A stretch of DNA of 64,000 nucleotides, taken from positions 124,001 through 188,000 of the forward strand of contig NZ_FLQR01000008.1 in assembly GCF_900078385.1 (NCBI RefSeq). Direction: 5' to 3'. This DNA comes from an uncultured Microbacterium sp. (GTDB lineage: Bacteria > Actinomycetota > Actinomycetes > Actinomycetales > Microbacteriaceae). The translations under genes were made by a program, and so were the position numbers. This document shows positions 41,976 through 51,377 of the stretch, piece after piece (the first letter of the stretch is position 1; every line of letters starts with the position of its first letter). Under the pieces are notes generated by a model. That model saw nothing but the letters and a program-made list of their open reading frames with translations. It ran no database searches and was not told the origin of the DNA.

Positions 41976-42374
41976 TTCATCCGCGCCGATTGGTGCGTGT
42001 TCCCGCCCCGCATCCGCCCTTTGCCGCGGCTGACGCCCGAGATGCTGCTCGGGTGCCCCGCCCGGCCCGCCCCCTCGCGCTCTCGCGCCTGAGGTTCGCC
42101 CGCGGCGAATGGCGGGAGTTCCCGCCCCGCACCTGCACTTTGGCGCCGCCGAAGATCGGCGCCGATTTCCATCCGCGCCGAATGGTGGGTGCGCGGCCCC
42201 GACACCCGCACTCTGCCGCTGATGAACACCCGCCGGAACCCGACATCCGCCCGAACCCAGTTCCCGCCCCGCACCCGCACTTCGCCGCCGCGCAAGATCG
42301 GCGCCGATTTTCATCCGCGCCGAACGGTGGGTGTTCCCGCCCCGCACCCGCACTTCGCCGCGGATGAACACCGG
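41976..42374. repeat. Dispersed GC-rich repeat with ATCGGCGCCGAT palindrome
   Basis: About five imperfect units begin near 41976, 42094, 42167, 42261 and 42309. The shared parts are TTCATCCGCGCCGAA, then GGTGGGTGTTCCCGCCCCGC and ACCCGCACTTCGCCG. A perfect palindrome ATCGGCGCCGAT occurs at 42155-42166 and 42297-42308 between units. The open minus-strand frame across this region is repetitive and I do not consider it a gene. Confidence 0.8.
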
Positions 42375-42500
42375 CCCCCGCCCCACAGCCCCAACCCGGC
42401 CCCCATCACCCGCCCGTACCCCACCCGCCGCCCCAACCCCGCCACCCGCCCGAACCCCATCACCCGCCCGAACCCCACCCGCCGCCGCACCCCCCGCGCG
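42375..42500. repeat. C-rich/G-rich strand-asymmetric stretch
   Basis: The plus strand is almost free of G runs and consists of CCC and CCCC blocks with CATCACCCGCCCG repeated. The minus strand carries many GGG/GGGG runs a few bases apart, enough for several G-quadruplexes. Confidence 0.75.
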
Positions 42501-42564
42501 ACCCACTCGGGCGCGGCGCGCGCCGGGTTTCGCGTCACCTACACCGAAACGCCATGCCGCACGG

Positions 42565-42570
42565 GACAAT
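42565..42570 (+). promoter_or_regulatory. Possible -10 box before the kinase locus
   Basis: GACAAT, seven bases before the GTG at 42578. Weak, but used to choose that start. Confidence 0.35.
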
Positions 42571-42577
42571 GGGTCGC

Positions 42578-43243
42578 GTGGAGCGGTCGATCGAGACCCA
42601 GGTCAGCCAGGCGGTGGACGCCTGGCTGAAATGGCTGCCGCGCTGGGAGCCGGCGACGCACCGCGGCCGGGTCGCCCCGTGCCGCCGCTGCTTCGGGTCT
42701 CCCGTGCTGTCCGCGGCCGGCCTCGGCGCCGACGTGCCGCACGGTGTCCAGCACGGGCTCTCCACACGCGTGAAGACGATCGTCGACCGGTCGGTCGCCG
42801 AGTACACGGCGCGCAACCTCCCGATGCTGCAGGCCGAGCTCGACCAGCAGGCGGCGCGCAACCAGGCTCGCAGCTACCGCCCTGCCGAGGGGCTCGACCC
42901 CGAGTTCGAGGGGCTGCCGCTCGACCCGGACCCCGTACCGGGCTCGCCGTTCCTGTTCACGATCTCCGGCCTCGCCGAGGAGGCCGCCGCCGCCGTCCCC
43001 GATCTGCCCCCGCTATCCGACGAGGCCAAGAGCGCGCTCCGCCAGGAGGTGCGCCTCGCCGACGACTACGCGAACATGGTCGGCCGCGAGGTGTGCACGG
43101 TCCTCCTGCACCACCGCCTGCGCATCCAGGCGGCCGTGGGGCAGTACGTCGAGCCGCAGATCGCGGCGATGCTCGAGGAGCTGACCCGCTCCCTCGATGC
43201 CCCGTTCGACCCCGGGTCCGATCCGGGGATCCCCGAGCTGTAG
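42578..43243 (+). CDS. Protein of unknown function upstream of the kinase operon
   Basis: 221 aa, soluble, no signal peptide. The N-terminus has many Trp (WLKWLPRWEP) and a CRRC pair (PCRRCFG); the rest is helical and acidic with no recognisable motif. Homologues in this position are sometimes labelled spermidine/putrescine-binding protein, but no such fold is visible. Start alternatives are ATG 42569 and ATG 42554. It lies 114 bases before the kinase on the same strand and may be part of the locus. Confidence 0.7.
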   Translation: MERSIETQVSQAVDAWLKWLPRWEPATHRGRVAPCRRCFGSPVLSAAGLGADVPHGVQHGLSTRVKTIVDRSVAEYTARNLPMLQAELDQQAARNQARSYRPAEGLDPEFEGLPLDPDPVPGSPFLFTISGLAEEAAAAVPDLPPLSDEAKSALRQEVRLADDYANMVGREVCTVLLHHRLRIQAAVGQYVEPQIAAMLEELTRSLDAPFDPGSDPGIPEL

Positions 43244-43272
43244 CCACCCAGCCCGGTACGGGCCGCCTTTGT

Positions 43273-43278
43273 TAGCAT
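43273..43278 (+). promoter_or_regulatory. Possible -10 box of the kinase operon
   Basis: TAGCAT. It would give a leader of about 70 bases to ATG at 43358. No clear -35. Confidence 0.4.
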
Positions 43279-43357
43279 GGGCCGGACTCGCCGCAGAGCA
43301 CGGCCACCCGGCATCCGCGTGGCGAAGCGTCTTTTCCGTCGACCGGTGAGGGGTGGT

Positions 43358-44482
43358 ATGGCACAGAGGCTCCCGTCGTCGCCGCCCATCCTCCCCGGCC
43401 TGGACTACGTGCGGCCCCTCGGATCGGGCGGCTTCGCCGACGTGTTCCTCTACCAGCAGGACATGCCCCGCCGCGCCGTGGCCGTCAAAGTGCTCCCCAC
43501 CGACGAGCGGGATCCTGATCTGCTGCGCATGTTCAACGCGGAGGCCGACGTCCTCGCGCACCTGTCCGCGCACCCCGCGATCGTCACGGTCTACCAGGCC
43601 GGCATCTCCGCGGACGGGCGGCCGTACATCGTCATGGAGTACTGTCCCGGTTCGCTCGCGCAGCGCTACCGGATCGAGCGGATCCCGGTCGAGGAGGTCA
43701 TGACGATCGCCGTCCGCCTCGCCGGCGCGCTCGAGTCCGCCCACCGGGCGGGCCTCATCCACCGCGACATCAAGCCCAGCAACATCCTCGTCACGACGTT
43801 CGGGGCGGCGGTCCTCGCCGACTTCGGCATCTCCGCGTCGCTCCTCCGGCACACGCCGGGGGAGGTGCTGGCGATGTCGATCCCGTGGAGCGCGCCCGAG
43901 GTGATCGCCGAGCAGACCGCCGGCACCGTCGAGAGCGAGGTCTGGAGCCTCGGCGCGACGGTCTACTCGCTCCTCGCCGGGCACAGCCCGTTCGAACGGC
44001 GGGAGCGCGGCCAGAACACCCGCGATCACCTGCGCCGGCGCATCGCGCGCGCGACCTTCGTCCCCGTGCCCCGCCCCGACATGCCCGACGAGCTGCAGCG
44101 CGTCCTCGCGACGGCGATGGCGCGCGACCCCGCGCATCGCTACCGGACCGCGCGCGAGTTCGGCGAGGCGGTCCGCGACGTGCAGCGCGGTCTCGGCCTC
44201 GCTCCGACGCCGCTCGAGGTGCCCACGGAGGAGTGGACGCCGATCTCCGACGAGATCGACTTCGCCGACGCGCGTGTCCGCGGCCCGGTCCGCAGCACCG
44301 TCCCGCACGAGACGCGCCGCCGCCGCACGACCGATCCCGTGCCTCCCCGCGGCCGCGACGAGGATTCCGCGATCTCCGGTCCGGCACCGGTGCGCCGGCG
44401 GATCTGGCCGTGGCTGGTCGGGGCCGCGGTGATCGTCGTCGCAGTGGTCGTCGTCGCCGCCGTCCTCCTGGGTGCACGCTGA
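43358..44482 (+). CDS. Membrane serine/threonine protein kinase
   Basis: 374 aa PknB-type kinase. Glycine loop LGSGGFADVF (21-30), Lys44 in AVKVL, catalytic loop HRDIKPSN (Asp137), DFG at 155-157 and PWSAPE of the P+1 loop, so it is active by sequence. A disordered Arg/Pro-rich linker (280-340) leads to one membrane helix at the very end, with no outside sensor domain. The ATG at 43358 is chosen for GAGGGG upstream. Its stop overlaps the next start by one base (TGATG). Likely substrates are operon partners, especially the FHA protein. Confidence 0.95.
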   Translation: MAQRLPSSPPILPGLDYVRPLGSGGFADVFLYQQDMPRRAVAVKVLPTDERDPDLLRMFNAEADVLAHLSAHPAIVTVYQAGISADGRPYIVMEYCPGSLAQRYRIERIPVEEVMTIAVRLAGALESAHRAGLIHRDIKPSNILVTTFGAAVLADFGISASLLRHTPGEVLAMSIPWSAPEVIAEQTAGTVESEVWSLGATVYSLLAGHSPFERRERGQNTRDHLRRRIARATFVPVPRPDMPDELQRVLATAMARDPAHRYRTAREFGEAVRDVQRGLGLAPTPLEVPTEEWTPISDEIDFADARVRGPVRSTVPHETRRRRTTDPVPPRGRDEDSAISGPAPVRRRIWPWLVGAAVIVVAVVVVAAVLLGAR

Positions 44483-47400
44483 TGCGACGCAGCACCGTCG
44501 TCGGCCTCGCCGCGAGCGCGGTCGCCGTCGCGCTCGTCACCGGGCTGAGCATCGTCTGGCCCGGGCTCGACGCACAGGACACGCCGCCGCGGGACGCGTC
44601 GGTCTGGGTGCTGCAGAGCGACGGCCTCCGCTATGCCCGCGTCAACACCGCCATCGGCGAACTCGACACGGTGCGCCGCGTCGCCAACCCCACCCGCATC
44701 GTGCAGGCGAGCACCGGCGCCTACATGTTCACCGACAGCGACAGCAAGGTCATCCGCATCGATGAGGCGGCGCCGGTGGACCTCGACGTCCAGGGGCTCG
44801 AGCAGGCCGACTCCGCCCCGTCCGGGACACGCGAAGCGGTCAGCGCGGGAGACTTCGTCGCCTACCGCACCGACACCGGCGCCGTCTATGCCGGGCGGCT
44901 GTCCACCGGATCGTCCGCGCGCGTCGACCCGTTCGGCTCCCCGGACGACGAGGATCGGCCGCAGTACACGGCGGAGGCCATCGCCGTCGACGCACGCGGG
45001 ATGCTGTTCAGCTACTCGTCGACCGACGACGCGGTGCTGCGCTTCGACATCGTCTCCTCGACCGTGCGGGGCGAGGACCCGGTGGACGCGAACCCGGACG
45101 TGCCGGCGCTCACCTCGGCCGCGGAGGACTGGGTGCTCGTCGACGCCGATGACGGGCGGTTCTGGGTCCGGGGTGTCGATGAGGCCGGACAGGCCGCGAC
45201 GGACGGGGCGGTCGTGCTGAGCCGCCCCGACCCCGAGGGCGACACCGTCTTTCTCGCGGACCAGAGCGGCCTCGTGAGCGTCGGCGTCGACGGCGCCACC
45301 GAGCAGATCGTGCCCACCGGCGACGCGGTCCGCGGGACCCCCGCCCGGCCGGTGGTCCGGGACGGGCGGGTGTACGCCGCCTGGCTCCCGGAGGGAGCCG
45401 GGCCCGGCACGCTCTGGGACGGGGGGCAGGTGCGCACGCTCGACTACAACGGGGCCGAGCTTCCTCCGCAGCGTCGCCCCGTCTTCCTCGACACCGGCAA
45501 CGCCCTCGTGCTCAACGACGCGCGTTCCGGGTGGGTGTGGACCGTGGACGACGCGCGGCTCCTGCCTTCCAGCCAGCATTGGGACATCGATGAGGTCACC
45601 GAGTCGACGGCCGAGCCCAGCGAGGAGGAGCCGCCCGCCGTCATCGACCCCCGCCCTCCGGTCGCGGTGCCCGACGCGTTCGGCGTCCGCCCCGGCGCCC
45701 TCGTGCCGCTGCCCGTGCTGCTGAACGACCACGACCCCAACGAGGACGTCCTCGCGATCGACCCGACCTCCGTGACGGGACTGGACCCGGGATTCGGCGT
45801 CCTGACCACGACCGACGACCGGCAGCGCCTCGCCGTGCGCGTCGCGCCGGACGCGGAGGGCGCGGCGGCCTTCTCCTACACCGTCACGGACGGCACCGAC
45901 GAGGACGGGCTGGACTCCCCACCCGCGACCGTGACGCTCACCGTCGCGGCGGACGCGGCGAACTCCCCTCCCGTGTGGTGCGGCGTGCCGAGATGCCGTC
46001 AGGATGCCGTGGCACCGCAGCTGCCGCGCGGTGGGACGCTCACGCTCCCGGTGCTCGCGGAGTGGGTCGACCCCGAGGGGGACGCCCTGCTCCTGGAGAG
46101 CGTCGTGAACCCGTCCGGGGTGGGCAAGGTCGCCTTCGTCCCGAGCGGCGAACTGGTCTACCAGCACAGCGATGCCAACGGCCGCGACGAGAGCATCTCC
46201 CTCACCTACACGGTGTCGGACACCCGCGGAGCGACCGCGACGCGGACGCTCGTCATCCGCGTCGTCGGCGACCCGGAGCCGACGGTGCAGTCCTTCGCGG
46301 TCGTCGACACCGCGGGCTCGCGCCTCACCGTCGACGTCGCCCCGCACGTCACCGGCGCGGCGGGGGAGATGACGCTGACGGCCGCCCGCGTGCTCGACGA
46401 CGCTGCGGCCACCGCGACCGTCGTGGGCGGCACGACCCAGTTCGACTTCTCGACCAGCGAGCCCGGCACCTACCGGGTGGGGGTCACCGTCGCGGTCGGC
46501 TCCGGCGAGGCGACCGGCGTCGCCCGCATCACGCTGCTGCCGGAGGACGCCCCCGCCCAGCTGTCCACGGCGCCCGTCATCGCCTTCGTGCGTCCGCAGG
46601 CCGACGCGACGGTCGACGTGTTCGCCGCGGTGTCCAATCCGACCAGACGGGTGCTGCTGCTCAGCGACGTCGTCGCGTTCCCCGAGGCGGGCGCGACACT
46701 GTCGGTGGATGCCGTCGCACAGAGCCAGCTGCGGGTGTCCGGCACGACCGCCACGGGGGAGGCCGGCCCGCTCGGCACGGTGTCGTACCGCGTCAGCGAC
46801 GGGACGAACGACGAGGGCGCGTCCGTCGAGGGGCTCGCGACGGTGTACCTCCTGCCCCCGCCGCCCGAGATCGCGCCCATCGCCGTCGATGACACCGTGG
46901 TCGTCCGCGCCGGGTCGCAGGTCGACATCCCGGTGCTCGCGAACGATTTCGCTCCCTCGGGCGCCCGTCCGCGCATCGACCCCGAGTCCATCGCGTCCTC
47001 CAGCACGGGCGCGCTCGCATTCGCCTCCGGAGACCTGCTCCGCTACCTCGCCCCCACCACTCCCGGCACGTACACGGTGGAGTACGACGTCTTCACGACC
47101 GGGTCGCCCACGCTCGTCGACACCGCGACCGTGCGGATCCGCGCGCTCGCCGACGACGCGAACCGCCCGCCGCTGCCGGCCAACCTGTCCGGCCGGGTCC
47201 TCAGCGGACTGTCCACCACGATCCCGTTCGACGGATTCGGCATGGACCCCGACGGCGACGTCGTGCGCCTGGACCGCATCGTGGACCAGCCCGACGTGGG
47301 ATCGGCGGCCATCTCCGCGGACGGCACCTCGATCGTCTACACGAGTGTGGCCGGCGACAGCGGCCAGCACGCCTTCCGCTACCGCGTCGTGGACGCCTCC

Positions 47401-50400
47401 GGTGCCACAGGCGAGGCGACCGTGCGCGTCGGCGTCCTCACCGGCGACGCCAACCCCGGCCCCGTCACGTACACCGACTACGTGCACGTGCGGCAGGGCG
47501 AGGGGAACGTCATCCGCGTCCAGCCCCTCTCGAACGACCTCGATCCGATGCGCGGGAAGCTGACGCTCACCGACGTGCGGCCGGACGTCCCCCTCACGAC
47601 GGCGGACGGCACGCCCAGCGACGAGTACGAGCTGCTGGAGAGCCGCATCCTGTCGGTCACGGACGACACCGTGACGATCGCGGCGGGCACGGAACCCGGC
47701 ACGATGGCCTTCCTGTACGACGTCGAATCGTCTTCGCTCAACACCGCACGGGGGCTCATCGTCGTGCGCGTCGTGCGCGATCGGGTGCCGGACTATCCGA
47801 TCGTGGCCGACACCGTCCTCACGGTCGAGGATCGCGAGGACTTCGGCACCGGGGTCGACGTGCTCGCCGGCAAGGTGACGTGGTCCGGCGGCGAGGTGGA
47901 CGAGCTGACCCTCGGGCTGTGGCGGTCGCCGCGCGGCGTCGTCGTCGACGGCGACCGCCTGCGGGGCGAGCTGAGCGAGGAGGCGCGCATCATCCCGTTC
48001 TCCGTCACGGGTCAGACGACCGACGGACCCGTCACGACCTACGCCTTCCTGCGGCTGCCCGCCGAGGCCGACCCGCCCCTGACGCTTCGTTCCGGCATCC
48101 CCCCGATCGTCGTCGGCGAGGGGGAGGAGGAGACGGCCGACATCGCCGCTCTCGTCGCTCGTCCCCGCGGCAGCGAGCTCCAGGTCGGCGACGTCCGCGC
48201 CTCCGGCGCCCGCGAGGCCGGCGTCTGCGAACGGGAGCGCGGGACGACCGTGCGCTACACCGCGGGTGAGGGTGCGCCGTGGACGGACGCGTGCCTCGTG
48301 TCGGTGCGCCTCGCCGGCCAGAGCGGCTGGACGGTGCTGCCGGTCCCCGTCACGGTCACGCCGCTCGAGCCCCAGCCGACCCTCAGCCCCGCCTCGATGA
48401 CGGTCGCACCGGGGGAATCGGAGACCTATGACCTCGGCGAGCTGACGACCTGGCAGGGGCGCCCGGAGGCCGTGGAGTACCGCGTCGAAGACACCGCCGC
48501 ATCCTTCGGCATCGAGTTGCGGGGCGCCGTGCTCACCGTCGCGGCCCGCGACGATGCGAGGCCCGGCACCTCGGAGTTCGTCACGGTCGAGGTCGTCAGC
48601 CACGCCGGGGTGGCACCGGCGCGCATGATCCTGCGCGTGGGCGCGGCGCCGTCCGAGCTCCCGCACGGCGGCACGGCGCAGCAGCTGTGCAGCCAGTCCA
48701 CCGGCACGCGCTGCACCATCACGGTGATCGGGGCGCCGGGCGAGGTCAACCCGCTGCCCGACACCCCGCTGGAGGTCGTGGCCGTGGATCCGCGCGGCGT
48801 CTGCACGGGCATCACGTTCGCGGTGGCATCCGCGCGCACCGTCACCGCCTCGTGGACCGAGGACGCACCCGGCTCGACGTGCACGGCGTCCTTCACGGTC
48901 CGCGATGCGCAGGACCGGCAGAGCGCGGGCGATCGCGACGGCGTCATCCTGTTCGACCTGCAGGGATACCCGCAGGCACCCGCGAGCATCATCCAGTCGG
49001 CGTACGGCGACGCCTCCCTCACGCTTCGCGTCGACCCGGGTGCGGCGCGCACCGCGTACCCCGCGCTGCGCGGCTTCGAGGTGCGACAGGGCGGCGAGGT
49101 CGTGGCGCAGTGCACCGCCGCGGGTGTCTGCCCCGCCCTCACCGCACCCAACGGGGAACGGCGGGAGTTCGAGGTCGTGGCCGTCAACGCCGTCGGCGTC
49201 TCGCGCACGTCGGTCCGGACCGTCGCGTGGGCGTACGACCCGCCGCTGCCACCGCGCAGCGTCACGGCGACCCCGCTCGTGACGGGCGGGGAGGGCGGTC
49301 TCGTCTCGCTCGCCGTCGCGGGCGTGGATGCCGCCGACACGGGGTCGCTCCAGATCGCGAGCCCCGCCGGCGAGACCATCACGGTCGCCGTCGCGGAAGG
49401 GCAGACCGACGTCGCCGTCCCCTCCTTCCGCGTCGGCGCGAACACCGCCACCCCGGTCACCGTGACCCCCCGCTCCCGTTTCGAGGTGCCACCGGTCGCC
49501 GGCGCCGCACCCACGATCGAATCCCTCACCGCCATGGCGAACGGCATCGGCGCGCCGATCGACCTCTCGCTCGCCCTGACCGCGACGTCCGCGGGCGACG
49601 GGCGCACCGACGTCTCTGCGGTGGGCTCGGCGAGCCTCAACGGCGACCGCTCCCAGCTCCGCTGGGGCATCGTCCGGGACGGACAGCCGTGCATCGTCTC
49701 GCCGGACGGGCGCACCGCCGAGTTCCGAGGGCTGCCCGACGGACGTCTCTACACCTTCGTCCTGTGCGTCGAGTCGTGGTTCGACGGTCGCTCCTTCGGG
49801 CGCTCGACGCGGACCGCCGAGGTGCGCGCCGTGCAGTCGACCGCGGCCCCCGAGGGCTTCACCTTCGTCGTCGGGCCCACCGCCCGCGTCGACGGTCAGG
49901 CCGCCCGGTGGACGATCGACTCGGCGCCGACGTCGTGGCAGACCCCGCCGTACGACAACGTCGCCGCCTTCCGCGGCTACCCGTCCGGCGTCTTCGACAC
50001 CGATCCGGGCATCACGGTGCGCTACGAGCACACCTCCGGCTGGTGGCAGTCGGCGTGGGGCGCCGTGACCCCTGCGCGCGGCAGCGCGCCGTACCAGGTC
50101 CAGGCGCGCTGGTGGGTCGACGCCTGCAACGGCGGCGCGCGGCTCGTGCCCCAGGCCTCGTCGACGGACTCCCTCGCGCGTGTCGACTTCTCCCCCGTGG
50201 GGATGCGGTACTTCGACGCGGACGGCGCCGAACTGTCCGCGGGCCCCGACCCGTGGATCGTCCCGGATGCCGCCGTGCGCGTCACCGGGATCGGGGTCGT
50301 GGTGGACTGGGCGGGACGCGGCTGGAATCTGAACCCGGCGACCGCCGATTTCTCCGCGACCTGCAGCCCCGCGCCACCGCCCCCCGGCGACACGACAGAC

Positions 50401-50415
50401 GAGGACGACGAATGA
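44482..50415 (+). CDS. Giant Ig-like/fibronectin-III surface protein (1977 aa)
   Basis: The N-terminal helix (about 5-27) is a signal anchor; all else is outside the cell. Residues about 35-385 have repeated short strands ending in Asp/Gly (beta-propeller-like). From about 391 to 1480 there are many Ig-like/cadherin-like domains with the hallmark DPEGD, DPDGD and VLANDF motifs, for example PVLLNDHDPNED. Two fibronectin-III-like domains follow (about 1493 and 1587), then a Trp-rich C-terminal domain with paired Cys and an acidic tail. No LPXTG and no C-terminal anchor. The overlap with the moxR start implies joint synthesis. Probably a cell-surface structural or adhesion protein. Confidence 0.9.
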   Translation: MRRSTVVGLAASAVAVALVTGLSIVWPGLDAQDTPPRDASVWVLQSDGLRYARVNTAIGELDTVRRVANPTRIVQASTGAYMFTDSDSKVIRIDEAAPVDLDVQGLEQADSAPSGTREAVSAGDFVAYRTDTGAVYAGRLSTGSSARVDPFGSPDDEDRPQYTAEAIAVDARGMLFSYSSTDDAVLRFDIVSSTVRGEDPVDANPDVPALTSAAEDWVLVDADDGRFWVRGVDEAGQAATDGAVVLSRPDPEGDTVFLADQSGLVSVGVDGATEQIVPTGDAVRGTPARPVVRDGRVYAAWLPEGAGPGTLWDGGQVRTLDYNGAELPPQRRPVFLDTGNALVLNDARSGWVWTVDDARLLPSSQHWDIDEVTESTAEPSEEEPPAVIDPRPPVAVPDAFGVRPGALVPLPVLLNDHDPNEDVLAIDPTSVTGLDPGFGVLTTTDDRQRLAVRVAPDAEGAAAFSYTVTDGTDEDGLDSPPATVTLTVAADAANSPPVWCGVPRCRQDAVAPQLPRGGTLTLPVLAEWVDPEGDALLLESVVNPSGVGKVAFVPSGELVYQHSDANGRDESISLTYTVSDTRGATATRTLVIRVVGDPEPTVQSFAVVDTAGSRLTVDVAPHVTGAAGEMTLTAARVLDDAAATATVVGGTTQFDFSTSEPGTYRVGVTVAVGSGEATGVARITLLPEDAPAQLSTAPVIAFVRPQADATVDVFAAVSNPTRRVLLLSDVVAFPEAGATLSVDAVAQSQLRVSGTTATGEAGPLGTVSYRVSDGTNDEGASVEGLATVYLLPPPPEIAPIAVDDTVVVRAGSQVDIPVLANDFAPSGARPRIDPESIASSSTGALAFASGDLLRYLAPTTPGTYTVEYDVFTTGSPTLVDTATVRIRALADDANRPPLPANLSGRVLSGLSTTIPFDGFGMDPDGDVVRLDRIVDQPDVGSAAISADGTSIVYTSVAGDSGQHAFRYRVVDASGATGEATVRVGVLTGDANPGPVTYTDYVHVRQGEGNVIRVQPLSNDLDPMRGKLTLTDVRPDVPLTTADGTPSDEYELLESRILSVTDDTVTIAAGTEPGTMAFLYDVESSSLNTARGLIVVRVVRDRVPDYPIVADTVLTVEDREDFGTGVDVLAGKVTWSGGEVDELTLGLWRSPRGVVVDGDRLRGELSEEARIIPFSVTGQTTDGPVTTYAFLRLPAEADPPLTLRSGIPPIVVGEGEEETADIAALVARPRGSELQVGDVRASGAREAGVCERERGTTVRYTAGEGAPWTDACLVSVRLAGQSGWTVLPVPVTVTPLEPQPTLSPASMTVAPGESETYDLGELTTWQGRPEAVEYRVEDTAASFGIELRGAVLTVAARDDARPGTSEFVTVEVVSHAGVAPARMILRVGAAPSELPHGGTAQQLCSQSTGTRCTITVIGAPGEVNPLPDTPLEVVAVDPRGVCTGITFAVASARTVTASWTEDAPGSTCTASFTVRDAQDRQSAGDRDGVILFDLQGYPQAPASIIQSAYGDASLTLRVDPGAARTAYPALRGFEVRQGGEVVAQCTAAGVCPALTAPNGERREFEVVAVNAVGVSRTSVRTVAWAYDPPLPPRSVTATPLVTGGEGGLVSLAVAGVDAADTGSLQIASPAGETITVAVAEGQTDVAVPSFRVGANTATPVTVTPRSRFEVPPVAGAAPTIESLTAMANGIGAPIDLSLALTATSAGDGRTDVSAVGSASLNGDRSQLRWGIVRDGQPCIVSPDGRTAEFRGLPDGRLYTFVLCVESWFDGRSFGRSTRTAEVRAVQSTAAPEGFTFVVGPTARVDGQAARWTIDSAPTSWQTPPYDNVAAFRGYPSGVFDTDPGITVRYEHTSGWWQSAWGAVTPARGSAPYQVQARWWVDACNGGARLVPQASSTDSLARVDFSPVGMRYFDADGAELSAGPDPWIVPDAAVRVTGIGVVVDWAGRGWNLNPATADFSATCSPAPPPPGDTTDEDDE

Positions 50416-51377
50416 CCATCACCCAGGAGCAGGCGACCTGGTTCGCGCAGACCTTCGGCCAGCTGGCCGACAACGTCGAGCGCGCCGTGCTCGGCAAGCG
50501 TCACGTCGTGGAGCTGATCCTGACCGCGATGCTCAGTGAGGGCCACGTGCTGCTGGAGGACGTCCCGGGCACGGGGAAGACCTCGCTCGCGCGCGCCGTC
50601 GCGCAGTCCGTCCAGGGGACGACGACCCGCATCCAGTTCACACCCGACCTGCTCCCGGGTGACATCACCGGGATCACCGTCTACGACCAGAAGACGGGGG
50701 CGTTCGACTTCCACGCCGGCCCCGTGTTCGCGAACATCGTGCTGGCCGACGAGATCAACCGGGCGAGCCCGAAGACGCAGGCCGCGCTCCTCGAGGTCAT
50801 GGAGGAGTCGCGGGTGACGATCGACGGGGTCACCCGGCCGGTCGGGCGTCCGTTCCTCGTCCTCGCGACACAGAACCCGATCGAGCAGGCGGGCACGTAC
50901 CGGCTGCCCGAAGCCCAGCTCGACCGCTTCCTCATGCGCACCTCGCTCGGGTATCCCGATCACGCCGCGACGGTGCGGATCCTCGACCGCGCCGCCGTCG
51001 CGACCGACGACCTGCCTCCCGTCGTCACGCCCGCCGCACTCGTCGGGATGACCGAGCTCGCCGCGGACGTGTACGCCGACGCGCTCGTCCTGGACTACAT
51101 CGCCCGGCTCGTGGACGCGACCCGCTCCGCGGACGAGGTGCGCCTGGGCGTCAGCATCCGAGGGGCTCTCGCCCTCACGCGTGCGGCCCGGGCGAGCGCC
51201 GCCGCGCGCGCCCGCACCTACGCGACCCCCGACGACGTCAAGCGCCTCGCGGTCGCCGTTCTGGCGCACCGGCTGATCCTGCACCCGGAAGCCGAGTTCG
51301 ACGGTGTCACACAGGAGGCCGTCATCGGCCAGGTGCTCCTCGACGTCCCACCGCCCACCCGCCGAGACACGCCATGA
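50412..51377 (+). CDS. MoxR-family AAA+ ATPase
   Basis: 321 aa. Walker A EDVPGTGKTSLARA, Walker B VLADEINRASPKTQ, sensor 1 ATQNPIEQAGTYRLPEAQLDRF. MoxR ATPases are chaperones that mature or insert metal into partner proteins, usually through VWA or DUF58 proteins. It is flanked by overlapping genes on both sides. The client is likely the surface protein or the complex formed by the downstream proteins. Confidence 0.97.
   Translation: MTITQEQATWFAQTFGQLADNVERAVLGKRHVVELILTAMLSEGHVLLEDVPGTGKTSLARAVAQSVQGTTTRIQFTPDLLPGDITGITVYDQKTGAFDFHAGPVFANIVLADEINRASPKTQAALLEVMEESRVTIDGVTRPVGRPFLVLATQNPIEQAGTYRLPEAQLDRFLMRTSLGYPDHAATVRILDRAAVATDDLPPVVTPAALVGMTELAADVYADALVLDYIARLVDATRSADEVRLGVSIRGALALTRAARASAAARARTYATPDDVKRLAVAVLAHRLILHPEAEFDGVTQEAVIGQVLLDVPPPTRRDTP

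Noticed and set aside
41634..42569. Minus-strand ORF through the repeat region
   Set aside because: It consists of translated repeats, with no ribosome site and no domain.
44140..50031. A 1963-residue open frame opposite the Ig-like protein gene
   Set aside because: Composition artefact (Asp/Arg/Gly/His-rich); the plus strand encodes recognisable repeated domains.
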